A stretch of DNA of 64,000 nucleotides from M1-B18 sp048264125 (GCA_048264125.1 JBLXDM010000007.1:234985-298984); one strand, 5' to 3'. Shown: positions 34,160-43,502, counted from the first letter of the stretch. Made by a program: numbers and translations. The notes: a model not told the origin generated them from the sequence alone.

Positions 34160-36238
34160 ATGGAAATATTATCTAGAGCAATAATCAAACATAAGAAGCT
34201 GGTAATGTTGCTATTTATAGGGGCGGCCCTTATCTGTGCACTTCTTCAGCTGGGAGTTGCTGTAAACTATAATGTAGTCGATTATTTGCCGGAAACCGCA
34301 CAATCTACAAAGGCCTTAGAGGTTATGGATGCGGAGTTTCAGGAGGCAGTACCAAATGCGAGAGTAATGCTGAAGGGTGTTTCTCTAACAGAGGCGCTTA
34401 AATACAAGGAAAAGCTAGAGGAGATAGATGGTGTATCAGGCGTGCTTTGGTTGGATGACATCATTGATATTAAGGTTCCTCTTGAAATGGCAGATACTGA
34501 AACAGTAGAAGCATACTACAAGAATAACAATGCCCTTATATCGCTTACCATCAGGGAAGGGGATGAGGTGGCAGTAACAGATAGGATTTATGAGGTAATA
34601 GGTGAAGACAATGCTCTAGCGGGGGTTGCAGTCGATAGGGCAGCAGCTCAGCAGATGACCGGAAATGAAACCTCAAAGGCTGTTTTGATTCTTGTTCCGG
34701 TTATAATACTTATTCTAGTGGTATCCACCAGCTCTTGGCTGGAGCCTATTTTATTTTTAGGTGCAATCGGTATTTCTGTACTAATAAATATGGGAACCAA
34801 TTTAATATTTGGGGAGATTTCCTTCATAACCAAGGCAATAAGCCCGATATTGCAGCTGGCGGTCTCGCTGGATTATGCCATTTTCCTGCTTCATAGCTTT
34901 GAAAAACATCGAGGTCAGATTGCTGATGCAAATAAAGCTATGGAACTGGCAATTAAGGAGTCCTTTGCTGCTATTGCTGCTAGTGCAGCAACGACATTTT
35001 TTGGGTTTTTAGCTTTAGTTCTTATGAAATTCCAGATAGGCTCTGATTTAGGTCTTAATCTTGTCAAAGGAATAGCTCTAAGCTTTATAACGGTAATAGT
35101 ATTCCTGCCGGCCCTTACACTTAGCTGCTACAAGATTATTGATAAAACGAAGCATCGTAAAATCTTATCGGAGTTTAGGGGAGTTAACAGAATTGTGAAT
35201 AGGATTAAGCTACCGGTTTTAATTCTGGTTATGGTCTTGATCATTCCAAGCTTTTTAGCACAGCAGGAAAATAATTTTATATATGGTACCGGGGAGCTAA
35301 GTGCTGAGAGTAGAAGTGGTCAGGATGGAAAACTGATAGACCAGGAATTCGGAAAAGCAACGGCTATAGTTTTACTGGTGCCCAAGGGAGATGTTACTAA
35401 GGAAAAGCTCCTGGGAGAGGAGCTGAAGGCCCATCAGCACGTTACTGAGGTGATTTCCTTTACCTCCATGGTGGGAACATCAATACCAGAGGAATTTTTA
35501 GATGCATCAATCACGGATCAATTCTATTCAGAGAATTATAGTAGAATTGTAGCCTACACCGATACACCAGAGGAAGGTGAGCTGGCCTTTAGGGTAGTTG
35601 AGGAGGTTCAGGCTATATCAGCTAAATATTATGGTGATGAGGTATATTCATCAGGACAGAGCGTTACATTATATGATATGAAAAATGTAGTTACCAGGGA
35701 CAATAAAATGGTAAACCTATTTGCTGTTATAGCGATTTTCATAGTTCTGCTGATTACCTTCAAATCAATAACATTACCTTTGATATTATTAATAACAATA
35801 GAGGCAGCTATTTGGATTAATCTATCGGTGCCATATTTCACAGGCAGCCCAATGCAATATATTGGCTATCTGGTCATTAGTACGGTTCAGCTGGGGGCAA
35901 CCGTAGATTATGCCATACTCCTAAGCACTCAGTATATGACCAATAGAAAAAAACTAGGAAAGAGGTCTGCATTAGCCAAGACACTGGGGGAAACCTTTAG
36001 CTCAATTCTCATTTCGGCGACTATATTGGCTCTGGCAGGGATTACCCTATGGCTTACCTCAACCAATCCAATAGTTGCAGAAATGGGTGTGTTAATAGGT
36101 AGGGGGACAATGCTTTCCATGCTCTTGGTAGTATGCTTCCTGCCGGCTCTATTAACCGTATTTGACAGTGCGATAGGTAAAACCAGCCTTGGATCAGAAT
36201 TCTTGAAGGGAGAAAATCACAATGAAGAAATTATATAA
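34160..36238 (+). CDS. MMPL/RND family transporter
   Basis: A 692-residue protein with twelve membrane segments in two halves, each preceded by an external domain (~35-165 and ~370-500). ISPILQLAVSLDYAIFLLHSFEKHR and ISTVQLGATVDYAILLSTQYMTNRKK are the paired helix-4 segments with the conserved Asp-Tyr of MMPL transporters, which use the proton gradient to export lipids or hydrophobic compounds. It overlaps the next gene by 17 bases. Divergent TetR control is likely. The exported compound is unknown. Confidence 0.88.
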   Translation: MEILSRAIIKHKKLVMLLFIGAALICALLQLGVAVNYNVVDYLPETAQSTKALEVMDAEFQEAVPNARVMLKGVSLTEALKYKEKLEEIDGVSGVLWLDDIIDIKVPLEMADTETVEAYYKNNNALISLTIREGDEVAVTDRIYEVIGEDNALAGVAVDRAAAQQMTGNETSKAVLILVPVIILILVVSTSSWLEPILFLGAIGISVLINMGTNLIFGEISFITKAISPILQLAVSLDYAIFLLHSFEKHRGQIADANKAMELAIKESFAAIAASAATTFFGFLALVLMKFQIGSDLGLNLVKGIALSFITVIVFLPALTLSCYKIIDKTKHRKILSEFRGVNRIVNRIKLPVLILVMVLIIPSFLAQQENNFIYGTGELSAESRSGQDGKLIDQEFGKATAIVLLVPKGDVTKEKLLGEELKAHQHVTEVISFTSMVGTSIPEEFLDASITDQFYSENYSRIVAYTDTPEEGELAFRVVEEVQAISAKYYGDEVYSSGQSVTLYDMKNVVTRDNKMVNLFAVIAIFIVLLITFKSITLPLILLITIEAAIWINLSVPYFTGSPMQYIGYLVISTVQLGATVDYAILLSTQYMTNRKKLGKRSALAKTLGETFSSILISATILALAGITLWLTSTNPIVAEMGVLIGRGTMLSMLLVVCFLPALLTVFDSAIGKTSLGSEFLKGENHNEEII

Positions 36239-38051
36239 AGGTCTTGCAGCAGTTTTGATATCGGCAGCCTTAATCACTCCTCTTTTTGGTGAGGGGACTG
36301 CCTCCAATCAGCTTACAACAACAAATATCCCAGATACTCTAGTAAAGACCAATGCCAGAGAAGAGGTCATTTATGCTAACCTTATGGCAGATGGTGAAAT
36401 AAAGGAGGTATACGCAGTAAATATACTGGAGATACCACAGTCGGGGGTAATTACAGATTATGGCAGCTTTACCTCGTTGAAAAACCTGACAAATACCGAA
36501 GGCATCACATCAAGCAATGATCAGGTGTCAGCAAAGGCTTCAAAGGGACGCTTCTATTATCAGGGGACTCTAAAAACCCAATTGCTTCCCTGGAGCTTCA
36601 AAATAGAATATTATCTTGATGGCAAGAAAACAGCTCCCTCTGAGCTGGCGGGTCAAGAGGGAAGCTTGGAAATAAAGCTGGAAAGCAAAGCAAATTCAAC
36701 GGTTGACCCAAGCTTTTTTGATAATTATCTTCTGCAGGTAGCGATGACTCTAGACGCCTCTGATAGCAGCAATATAAAGGCTGAAGGTGGCACAATTGCA
36801 AATGCTGGGGAAAATAAGCTCATAACCTACACAGTTATGCCCGGCAATAATGGTGTTTTATCGCTAAAGGCCGATGTTACTGACTTCTCTATGAAGGAAA
36901 TACAAATATCTGCAGTTCCATTTTCAATGCTGATTGATACCCCCGACACAGGAGATATGACTGATAATATAATGACCCTGTCAGAGGCTATAATAGCCCT
37001 TAACGAAGGCGTAGGCAAGCTAGAAAAGGGTGCCGCGGAATTAAAGGGCGGGGCATCGGAATTAGCACAGGGTTCAAATCAATTTAATACTGGAATAGTT
37101 GGCATTAAGGGAAGCTCCAATCAGCTTGTGGAGGGCTCGAAGGAAGTGAGGGAAGCCTTGAACAACATTGCTGCATCGCTTAAACAGCCCTCTGAGGGAG
37201 CAGATTTCAGCTCTTTGGCTCAGCTGCCGGAGGGACTCTCTCAGCTGGCATCGGGACTAGATGCAATTTCACTTGGCTTAACAGAGCTGAAGGGTGGCTT
37301 CTCTAAAGCATATACTGCTTTAAATACTGCTATCTTAGAGCTACCCGACAGCAGTATTTCTCAGCAGGAGCTGACAGCTCTTTATATGTCCAATCCAGAT
37401 AAAAAGTCTTTAATCGATGAATTAGTGGCATTTTACTCAGCTGGACAGAAAATAAAAGGAACCTATGAAGCTGTTAACCCAGCCTTTGAAGCAGTTGAAG
37501 GCAGTCTGACAGAGATTATAGCTTCAAATAATACGATTGGAGCCTCTCTAACAAATATTGCAACAGAATTACAGGTGGCGATGGCGGGTGACGGTGGACT
37601 TGATCAAATGGCACAGCTGTCTGCAGGACTATCTTCGCTGGCAACAAATTATAATGGCTTGCACGAGGGCTTGGTTGCCTATACAGGTGGCGTAGAGCAG
37701 TTGGCGGATTCCTATTCCTCTCTTAATGCCGGTGTAGCTGGATTGGCAACAGGAACAGCAGAAATACATGGCGGCATTGCCGAGCTTCATGCCGGTACAA
37801 AAGAACTGAGCAATGGGGTGAAGGATATGCCTCAGCAAATTGAGACAGAAATAGATAAAATGCTAAGTCAATACAATAAATCTGACTTCAAGCCTGTGTC
37901 CTTTGTATCAAGTAAAAATGAGGCTACAAATGCGGTTCAATTCGTTATAAGAACCGAGGCAATTGAAAAACCAAAGCCTGTGGAAGCTGATAAGCCTGAA
38001 GGGGAAAAGGATAATATATGGACTAGATTTTTAAAGCTTTTTAGACGATAG
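36222..38051 (+). CDS. Secreted YhgE/Pip-like helical repeat protein, MMPL partner
   Basis: A 609-residue protein with a signal peptide (MKKLYKGLAAVLISAALITPLFGEG). Residues ~30-235 form an unknown globular domain. From ~240 to ~555 it is rich in G-x-x-L / L-x-x-G repeats such as LEKGAAELKGGASELAQGS and AEIHGGIAELHAGTKELSNG, the pattern seen in YhgE/Pip and phage-infection proteins. It ends with IWTRFLKLFRR and no C-terminal membrane helix. Overlap with the MMPL gene shows joint function; an extracytoplasmic helical accessory to the exporter is inferred. Confidence 0.72.
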   Translation: MKKLYKGLAAVLISAALITPLFGEGTASNQLTTTNIPDTLVKTNAREEVIYANLMADGEIKEVYAVNILEIPQSGVITDYGSFTSLKNLTNTEGITSSNDQVSAKASKGRFYYQGTLKTQLLPWSFKIEYYLDGKKTAPSELAGQEGSLEIKLESKANSTVDPSFFDNYLLQVAMTLDASDSSNIKAEGGTIANAGENKLITYTVMPGNNGVLSLKADVTDFSMKEIQISAVPFSMLIDTPDTGDMTDNIMTLSEAIIALNEGVGKLEKGAAELKGGASELAQGSNQFNTGIVGIKGSSNQLVEGSKEVREALNNIAASLKQPSEGADFSSLAQLPEGLSQLASGLDAISLGLTELKGGFSKAYTALNTAILELPDSSISQQELTALYMSNPDKKSLIDELVAFYSAGQKIKGTYEAVNPAFEAVEGSLTEIIASNNTIGASLTNIATELQVAMAGDGGLDQMAQLSAGLSSLATNYNGLHEGLVAYTGGVEQLADSYSSLNAGVAGLATGTAEIHGGIAELHAGTKELSNGVKDMPQQIETEIDKMLSQYNKSDFKPVSFVSSKNEATNAVQFVIRTEAIEKPKPVEADKPEGEKDNIWTRFLKLFRR

Positions 38052-38078
38052 TAATAAAAATATCTATTGAATACAGTG

Positions 38079-38146
38079 ATATGCTCCCCTTAGGGTAGAC
38101 AGTTTAAATAAATAAAACTGTTTATTGAAAGGAGGAGCATATTTTT
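38079..38146 (+). terminator. Long double hairpin with T-run
   Basis: ATATGCTCC (38079-38087) pairs with GGAGCATAT (38134-38142), extended by CCTT/AAGG and an inner ACAGTTT/AAACTGT stem, followed by TTTT. It is a strong terminator of the MMPL operon. A 35-codon frame starting at the ATG at 38147 runs into phzF but has no further support. Confidence 0.65.
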
Positions 38147-38246
38147 ATGACGATAGCTTACCTAATGGTAAGTATTCTTACAAAAAAGTGGGTACTTGCC
38201 TTACCTCCTATGCGTTATATAATAAAAATATATGAGGAGGGATTCT

Positions 38247-39149
38247 ATGGCTAAGAAGTATAAATTATATCAGATTGATTCCTTTACTAAACAGAAGTTT
38301 TACGGTAATCCGGCAGGGGTTATAACAAATGCAGATGGCCTGAGGGAGGGAGAAATGCAACAAATAGCCAGAGAACTTAATAATTCGGAAACAGCCTTTA
38401 TTTTTACTTCGGATTCACCGGATTATGATGTTTACATCAGATATTTTACGCCTGTGGTTGAGGTTCCCATTTGTGGGCATGCCACCATTGCAGCCCATTA
38501 TGCCAGAGCTATGGAGGGTAATTTAGGTAGTATAGCACTGAGACAAAAATCCGGTGCTGGTATTTTACCTGTAGGCATTGTATGGGATAATAAAGACTAC
38601 AGGATAATAATGACCCAGGGAAAAATTGAGTTTGGGGATTACATTGAAGGTGAGAATAAAAGGCTTCTGCTTGCTGCTCTGGGGTTGGAGGCGACTACTA
38701 TAGCTGAGGGCTGTCCTATACAAATCGTTTCCACCGGACACTCTAAGGTAATGATAGGGATAAAAAGCAGCCTTGTCTTGAATCAGTTAAAGCCTGACTT
38801 TGGCCTTTTGACAAGGCTTAGTGGGGTTATCGGCTGCAATGGCTATTATATATTTACCCTGGAAGCTCAGGAGGATATTCTGGTTAAGGGCAGGATGTTC
38901 GCCCCTGCTGTCGGTATAAATGAGGACCCAGTAACAGGCAATGCCAATGGCCCTCTTGGGGCTTATCTTATAAAGCATAAGCTTGTTCAGCATAACGGTT
39001 CCTGCTTCACCTTTAAGGCGAAGCAGGGTGAAGCAATAGGAAGGGCAGGAATTATCGAAGTAGAGGTTCGGATCAATAATGATGAGCCTGTGGAGGTTAA
39101 GATTTCGGGAGAGGCAGTAATTGTATACCAAACGGAGCTGATTCTATAA
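38247..39149 (+). CDS. PhzF family isomerase
   Basis: A 300-residue protein with the DapF-like fold. YQIDSFTKQKFYGNPAGVI opens the protein, NNSETAFIF carries the active-site glutamate, EVPICGHATIAAHYA and NEDPVTGNANGPLGAYL are the two conserved blocks around the half-site. PhzF proteins catalyse double-bond or proton shifts; most bacterial members have no known substrate. Start ATG 38247 has AGGAGGG six bases upstream; ATG 38232 is part of that site. It stands alone between two terminators. Confidence 0.85.
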   Translation: MAKKYKLYQIDSFTKQKFYGNPAGVITNADGLREGEMQQIARELNNSETAFIFTSDSPDYDVYIRYFTPVVEVPICGHATIAAHYARAMEGNLGSIALRQKSGAGILPVGIVWDNKDYRIIMTQGKIEFGDYIEGENKRLLLAALGLEATTIAEGCPIQIVSTGHSKVMIGIKSSLVLNQLKPDFGLLTRLSGVIGCNGYYIFTLEAQEDILVKGRMFAPAVGINEDPVTGNANGPLGAYLIKHKLVQHNGSCFTFKAKQGEAIGRAGIIEVEVRINNDEPVEVKISGEAVIVYQTELIL

Positions 39150-39281
39150 TGTAAATAGTGATTGATTCTACAAAGGGTATAGGCTACATTGTGTTTTATT
39201 GGATATCAGTTAGATTTGAAGGCGTGTTCAACTATTGCATTTGGCAGTTAAAATAAATAAGATTTACATATAAGCATTAGC

Positions 39282-39318
39282 ATGCCGCAAAGAACCACTT
39301 TGCGGCATCTATTTTATT
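39282..39318 (+). terminator. Intrinsic terminator after phzF
   Basis: ATGCCGCAAAG (39282-39292) and CTTTGCGGCAT (39298-39308) form a perfect 11-bp stem with a five-base loop, followed by CTATTTTATTT. Confidence 0.8.
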
Positions 39319-39343
39319 TATAAAGAAATACATTGACAAATTA

Positions 39344-39371
39344 TTGACAATGTAGTAAATTCATTTATAAT
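39344..39371 (+). promoter_or_regulatory. Promoter of the SsuABC-like importer
   Basis: A perfect TTGACA (39344-39349) and TATAAT (39366-39371) are 16 bases apart; a second TTGACA lies ten bases earlier. The leader to the ATG at 39505 is ~130 bases and includes AATGCGTATCATT near 39466, a weak palindrome. Confidence 0.65.
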
Positions 39372-39504
39372 GATAGTTGCTCACTAAAGAAATTATGAAA
39401 ACAAATAATATGTTATTAAAGAGTAATTCTAAATTGGTATCTATAGCTATATATTAAATACATGTAATGCGTATCATTATTAAACATTTTATGGAGGGAT
39501 AAAT

Positions 39505-40533
39505 ATGAAGAGCTTTCTGAATAAAGCAGGCGTGGTGATTATAATTGCTGCATTAATATTTAATTTGGCTGCCTGCAGTAAACCAAGCAACATTGAGGGG
39601 AATTCTGCTGCCGATGAAAATGTCGCCTCAGCAGAAAAAGCCAGTATCAGTATTGGTGCACTTAATGGGCCTACTGGAATGGGTATGGTCAAGCTTATGA
39701 GAGATGCTGAGGAAAATGAAGCTGCTTTGGATTATGATTTTACATTGCTGAGCAGCTCAGATGAAATGGTGGGAAAAATAATCAGCGGTGAGGTGGATGT
39801 TGCAGCTGTACCTACGAATTTAGCCATGGTCTTATATAATAAAACAGAAGGACAAATTCAATTGGCAGCAGTAAATACACTGGGAGTCCTATATCTATTG
39901 GAAAACGGCAGCAGTGTGCAGAATATTCAGGACCTGAGGGATAGGACAGTGTATTCCAGCGGAAAGGGTGCAATGCCGGATTTTGTATTTCAATATCTTC
40001 TGAAGGAGAATCAGCTGCAGCAGGATAAGGATGTAATGGTGGATTTCAAGCTTCAGCATGCTGAGCTGGCAGCGGCCTTGTCAGCAGGGGACGTAGAATT
40101 AGCATTATTGCCTCAGCCCCATGTAACCACAGCCATGATGAAGAATCCGGATATAAGAATTGCCTTAGATATAACGGAGGAATGGAGAAATGCTGCAAAT
40201 AACACCGGAGAGCTTGCTATGGGGGCAATTATTGTTCAGAGGGAGTTTGCAGAGAATAATAAGGAGGCACTGGATGCATTTTTGGAGGAGTATAAAGCCT
40301 CCGTCGACTTTGTAAACGACAATATGGAGGAGGCAGGGGAGCTGATAGCAAAATACGGAATACTTCCCAATGCAGCTGTGGCTAAAAATGCAATACCCTA
40401 TTCCAACATAGTCTACATAGATGCAGAGGAGGCAAAGGGCTTTCTAGAAGAGCTTTATCAGGTGTTATACAGCTTTGAGCCTAAAGCAATCGGAGGAAGG
40501 TTGAGTGATGAAGGCTTCTACTATAAAAAATAG
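39505..40533 (+). CDS. ABC transporter substrate-binding lipoprotein (NMT1/SsuA-like)
   Basis: A 342-residue lipoprotein: a hydrophobic signal ends in the lipobox LAACSKPSN. The mature part has the NMT1/SsuA/ThiY-type pattern (IGALNGPTGMGMVKLMRD, GEVDVAAVPTNLAMVLYN, TVYSSGKGAMPDFVFQYLL, LSAGDVELALLPQPHVTTAMM). These proteins deliver small organic molecules (sulfonates, pyrimidines, others) or are unassigned. It overlaps the permease by about 26 bases, so the three genes form one importer. The ligand is unknown. Confidence 0.83.
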   Translation: MKSFLNKAGVVIIIAALIFNLAACSKPSNIEGNSAADENVASAEKASISIGALNGPTGMGMVKLMRDAEENEAALDYDFTLLSSSDEMVGKIISGEVDVAAVPTNLAMVLYNKTEGQIQLAAVNTLGVLYLLENGSSVQNIQDLRDRTVYSSGKGAMPDFVFQYLLKENQLQQDKDVMVDFKLQHAELAAALSAGDVELALLPQPHVTTAMMKNPDIRIALDITEEWRNAANNTGELAMGAIIVQREFAENNKEALDAFLEEYKASVDFVNDNMEEAGELIAKYGILPNAAVAKNAIPYSNIVYIDAEEAKGFLEELYQVLYSFEPKAIGGRLSDEGFYYKK

Positions 40534-41335
40534 CAAAGATATATTATATAAGCTTTTAATCTTGATTTTTTGGATTGGGGTATGGCAGCTTATTCATATG
40601 AGGATTGGAAGGGACATATATGTCCCTTCTCCCTTGAGGGTGATATTACGCCTAAGGGAGCTATTATTGATATCCAGCTTTTGGACATCTGTTTTTTACT
40701 CAATTTTTAGGGTGGCAGCAGGCCTTTTGCTAGCTGTGCTGGTGGGGGTGACACTGGGGATTATCTGCGGATTCAGTAAACTAATGCATGATATTTTTAA
40801 GCCGATGGTTATCGTAGTACAATCAACTCCTGTAGTTTCTTTTATTCTAATTGCAATAATTTGGTTTGCATCCTCAAGGATACCGATATTTATGTGCTTC
40901 CTTATGTGCTTTCCTGTTGTTTGGACAAATGTAGTGGCAGGCTTTAATAGTGTGGACAAAAAGCTTTTGGAAATGGCAAGAGTTTATCAGGTAAAGGACC
41001 TTATGATTTTGAAAAATGTTTACCTGCCCACAATCCGCCCATACTTTTATGCAGCCTGTATAACCAGCCTAGGGCTTGGATGGAAGGTTAGCGTTGCAGC
41101 AGAGGTCTTGAGTCACCCAAGGCATGCCATCGGCAGCCAGATATACAGCGCAAAGGTATATTTGGACTCCACCGATTTATTTGCCTGGACGCTGGTGATT
41201 ATACTGCTCAGTGTTCTTTTCGAAATACTATTTGTGCATTTAATAAAAAGGGCAACCACAAGAAAAAGGCCGCTGGTTACAGAATATGAGAAGGAGGGGG
41301 AGCCGCATGGATATAAAAATCAGGGGGCTATATAA
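40508..41335 (+). CDS. ABC transporter permease (SsuC/TauC-like)
   Basis: A 275-residue six-helix permease. The EAA-type loop is EMARVYQVKDLMILKNVYLPTIRPYF, which contacts the ATPase. ATG 40508 lies seven bases after GGAGGAAGG; a GTG three bases earlier is also in frame. It overlaps both neighbouring genes. It forms the membrane part of the importer with the lipoprotein and ATPase. Confidence 0.85.
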   Translation: MKASTIKNSKDILYKLLILIFWIGVWQLIHMRIGRDIYVPSPLRVILRLRELLLISSFWTSVFYSIFRVAAGLLLAVLVGVTLGIICGFSKLMHDIFKPMVIVVQSTPVVSFILIAIIWFASSRIPIFMCFLMCFPVVWTNVVAGFNSVDKKLLEMARVYQVKDLMILKNVYLPTIRPYFYAACITSLGLGWKVSVAAEVLSHPRHAIGSQIYSAKVYLDSTDLFAWTLVIILLSVLFEILFVHLIKRATTRKRPLVTEYEKEGEPHGYKNQGAI

Positions 41336-41927
41336 GGCCTATGGTCAGCTTCAGGTGTTTTCAGGGTTAAGCCTAGATCTTGCTGCTGATAAAATCCACT
41401 GCTTTTTCGGTCCCTCAGGCTGTGGTAAGACAACCCTAGCCAATCTGATTGCAGGTGTAACAAGGGCTGATGGTGGAGAAATTGAGGGGACTGCAGGCAG
41501 AAGCTTCTCCTATGTATTTCAAGAGGATAGATTATTGCCCTGGGCCACTTTGGAGGAGAATCTGAAGTTTGTTTTATCAAGCAGGTATAGCAAGGAAGGC
41601 TGTAGGGCACAGATGGAGAAATACTTGGCATTGGTGGAGCTGGAGAACTTTAGAAACAGCTTGCCGGAGGAGCTGAGCGGAGGAATGCGGCAGAGGGCAG
41701 CAATTGCAAGGGCCTTTGCCTGTGAATCAGATATATTGATATTGGACGAGGCATTTAAGGGACTTCATTTGGAGCTAAAGAAGTCTCTGATGGATTATGT
41801 AAAGCAGTATAAGCAGCGGCAGGGAAGCTTAATCATACTCATTACCCACGATATAGAGGACGCCTTGTATTTAGCCGATGAAATACACTACTTAGGTGAC
41901 GGGGGGACGGTTCTCCTGTCACCTTAA
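41307..41927 (+). CDS. ABC transporter ATP-binding protein (SsuB/TauB-like), short C-terminus
   Basis: A 206-residue ATPase. Walker A is GPSGCGKTT, Q-loop VFQEDRLLPW, signature LSGGMRQRAAIARAF, Walker B ILILDEAFKGL (the common DEPF is DEAF here) and H-loop ITHD. The protein ends about 40 residues earlier than typical relatives: its last nine codons (GDGGTVLLSP) are encoded by the GGTGAC...GTCACC repeat at 41894-41924, which also supplies the run-up to the stop. Start ATG 41307 follows AAGGAGGGGG. Confidence 0.82.
   Translation: MDIKIRGLYKAYGQLQVFSGLSLDLAADKIHCFFGPSGCGKTTLANLIAGVTRADGGEIEGTAGRSFSYVFQEDRLLPWATLEENLKFVLSSRYSKEGCRAQMEKYLALVELENFRNSLPEELSGGMRQRAAIARAFACESDILILDEAFKGLHLELKKSLMDYVKQYKQRQGSLIILITHDIEDALYLADEIHYLGDGGTVLLSP
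41894..41925 (-). repeat. GGTGAC...GTCACC palindromic repeat, copy 1
   Basis: A 31-32-bp sequence bounded by AGGTGAC and GTCACCT with central GGGGACGGTTCTCC. Its reverse complement matches copy 2 at 42829-42860 with only a few differences. It overlaps the 3' end of the ABC ATPase gene. Such GGGGACGGTTC palindromes recur in clostridial genomes, where they resemble REP-type repeats. Confidence 0.7.
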
Positions 41928-42154
41928 AGGTAAAACAGGGGGAGGCTATGGGTTGAGAGGGTACTATTGTGGTTAATGTAAATTTGCAGATAGATAACCG
42001 AAAATGGTAAGGATTTCGCAGAGGCAGTTATAGTTTTTCAAACAGATACTTCCTTTAAAAGCAGTTGATATGAGTTCTTATAAGATAAATGGCTATATAT
42101 AATATTATAAAGTAGCTTAGTTATTCCTATAAAATAGAAAGGAAAGTGATCTAG

Positions 42155-42649
42155 ATGAAAAAATCTCATTCCCTTCAAAGAAACAATATATTTCAGCTGT
42201 TAGTATTTATAGCAGTACCGTTAGCAGTAGGCTTCCTGAGCGCGCGGCTATCCGGCAATAATATGGAGGAGTATCAAAATCTCATACAGCCATCCTTTGC
42301 ACCGCCGGGTTGGGTGTTTCCGGTGGTTTGGACTATGCTTTACATATTAATGGGTATTGCCTCCTATCGAATTTATAGCACGGGCAGCTACAGACCCCAG
42401 GTTAAAAGTGCCCTTTTCTTTTATGGCCTTCAGCTATTAGCTAACTTTCTATGGTCCATACTCTTTTTTGGACTACAGCTTAGGGGCATTGCTTTACTAT
42501 GGCTGATTTTTCTATGGATATTAATACTTATAACCACAATAAAATTCTATAGGCTGGATAAGGTGGCGGGCTTTTTGATGGTGCCCTATCTTATATGGGT
42601 AAGCTTTGCGGGGATACTCAACTATTATGTTTGGCAATTAAATAAATAA
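42155..42649 (+). CDS. tspO: TspO/MBR family tryptophan-rich membrane protein
   Basis: A 164-residue protein with five membrane segments. Conserved features are PSFAPPGWVFPVVWTMLYILMGIASY, then the Asn-Phe-x-Trp block LLANFLWSILFFGLQ and the ending LPYLIWVSFAGILNY-like PYLIWVSFAGILNYYVWQLN. TspO proteins bind porphyrins and may help degrade or transport them and act in stress responses. GAAAGGAAAGTGAT precedes the start. It is alone between two inverted palindromic repeats. Confidence 0.88.
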   Translation: MKKSHSLQRNNIFQLLVFIAVPLAVGFLSARLSGNNMEEYQNLIQPSFAPPGWVFPVVWTMLYILMGIASYRIYSTGSYRPQVKSALFFYGLQLLANFLWSILFFGLQLRGIALLWLIFLWILILITTIKFYRLDKVAGFLMVPYLIWVSFAGILNYYVWQLNK

Positions 42650-42828
42650 CAGCTTTAGATTCTAGGAATATAAATGCCCCTCATGGGGCTCTTTTTTTGG
42701 TTTGATATACCTTTAGGTGAGAGAAGGCATAGCACAAAGGAGTAGGAGACATATAGGGAAAGACATTTTTGAAGGATATAGTTATAATTAGACACTAGCG
42801 TTGATCACGAAAAAAAGTCAATTTCTGC

Positions 42829-42860
42829 AAGGTGACAGGAGAACCGTCCCCTTGTCACCT
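42829..42860 (+). repeat. GGTGAC...GTCACC palindromic repeat, copy 2
   Basis: AAGGTGACAGGAGAACCGTC and CCCTTGTCACCT make up the copy, in inverted orientation to copy 1, about 0.9 kb away. It lies 60 bases upstream of the DUF6512-like gene start and may be transcribed as a hairpin in its leader. Confidence 0.7.
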
Positions 42861-42917
42861 ATGAATATAAGTCCTAATTCTGTAAACAATAAGAATAGGC
42901 ATCAGGAGGTGACGCAA

Positions 42918-43427
42918 ATGAATCGAGGAATAAAGCGATGGAACCTGTTGGGCATAATTTTTACAATCGCCGTTGGCTCCCTTCTTCATTTTATATACGA
43001 ATGGTCTGGTAACAACCCTATTGTAGGCATATTTGGTGCTGTCAATGAAAGCATTTGGGAGCATCTGAAAATGATATTCTGGTCTGTGCTTTTGTTTAGT
43101 ATTGTAGAATTCGTCTTTATTGGCAAGCATTATAAAAACTACATTATAGGCAGGGCCGTTACCATATACATAGGTCTTTTAACAGTTATAATCCTTTATT
43201 ATACCTATACCGGGGTTATTGGTCAGCATTACATGGCAGTAGATATTTCTATTTTTGTACTAAGTGTTATTCTAGGCTATTATGTAGGTCATAGAATTAT
43301 AGACTCTAAAAATAGAGTCAATGCTTTAATAAATATACTTGGCGCTATAGGCATTTTGCTTTTGATAACAGCCTTTGTTATTTATACTGGCAATCCGCCT
43401 CAATTACCTCTGTTTTTAGAGCCGTAA
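42918..43427 (+). CDS. DUF6512-like multi-pass membrane protein
   Basis: A 169-residue protein with five membrane segments. SLLHFIYEWSGNNPIVGIFGAVNESIWEHLKMIFWSVL is the conserved first loop of this clostridial family, and YYVGHRIIDS follows later. Function is unknown. The start is ATG 42918 after a near-perfect AGGAGGTGA; the frame upstream to TTG 42801 runs through the palindromic repeat and is not coding. Confidence 0.72.
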   Translation: MNRGIKRWNLLGIIFTIAVGSLLHFIYEWSGNNPIVGIFGAVNESIWEHLKMIFWSVLLFSIVEFVFIGKHYKNYIIGRAVTIYIGLLTVIILYYTYTGVIGQHYMAVDISIFVLSVILGYYVGHRIIDSKNRVNALINILGAIGILLLITAFVIYTGNPPQLPLFLEP

Positions 43428-43502
43428 CATATAAATGAAGCTGCCATAGGGCTATTCTACCTACAGCAGCTTTTATTATGCTTTAAATAAATATCAGAAA
43501 AA

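Noticed and set aside
38147..38254. 35-codon frame after the MMPL terminator
   Set aside because: It begins at the end of the hairpin T-run, has no proper ribosome binding site and runs into the phzF start; it is treated as non-coding.
39460..39485. Fur-box-like sequence upstream of the NMT1-type importer
   Set aside because: The AATG...CATT symmetry is short and off-centre compared with a 7-1-7 Fur site, and nothing else indicates iron regulation.
42801..42917. Longer N-terminus for the DUF6512-like protein
   Set aside because: It starts at TTG, runs through a palindromic repeat and ends at a near-perfect ribosome binding site for the ATG at 42918.
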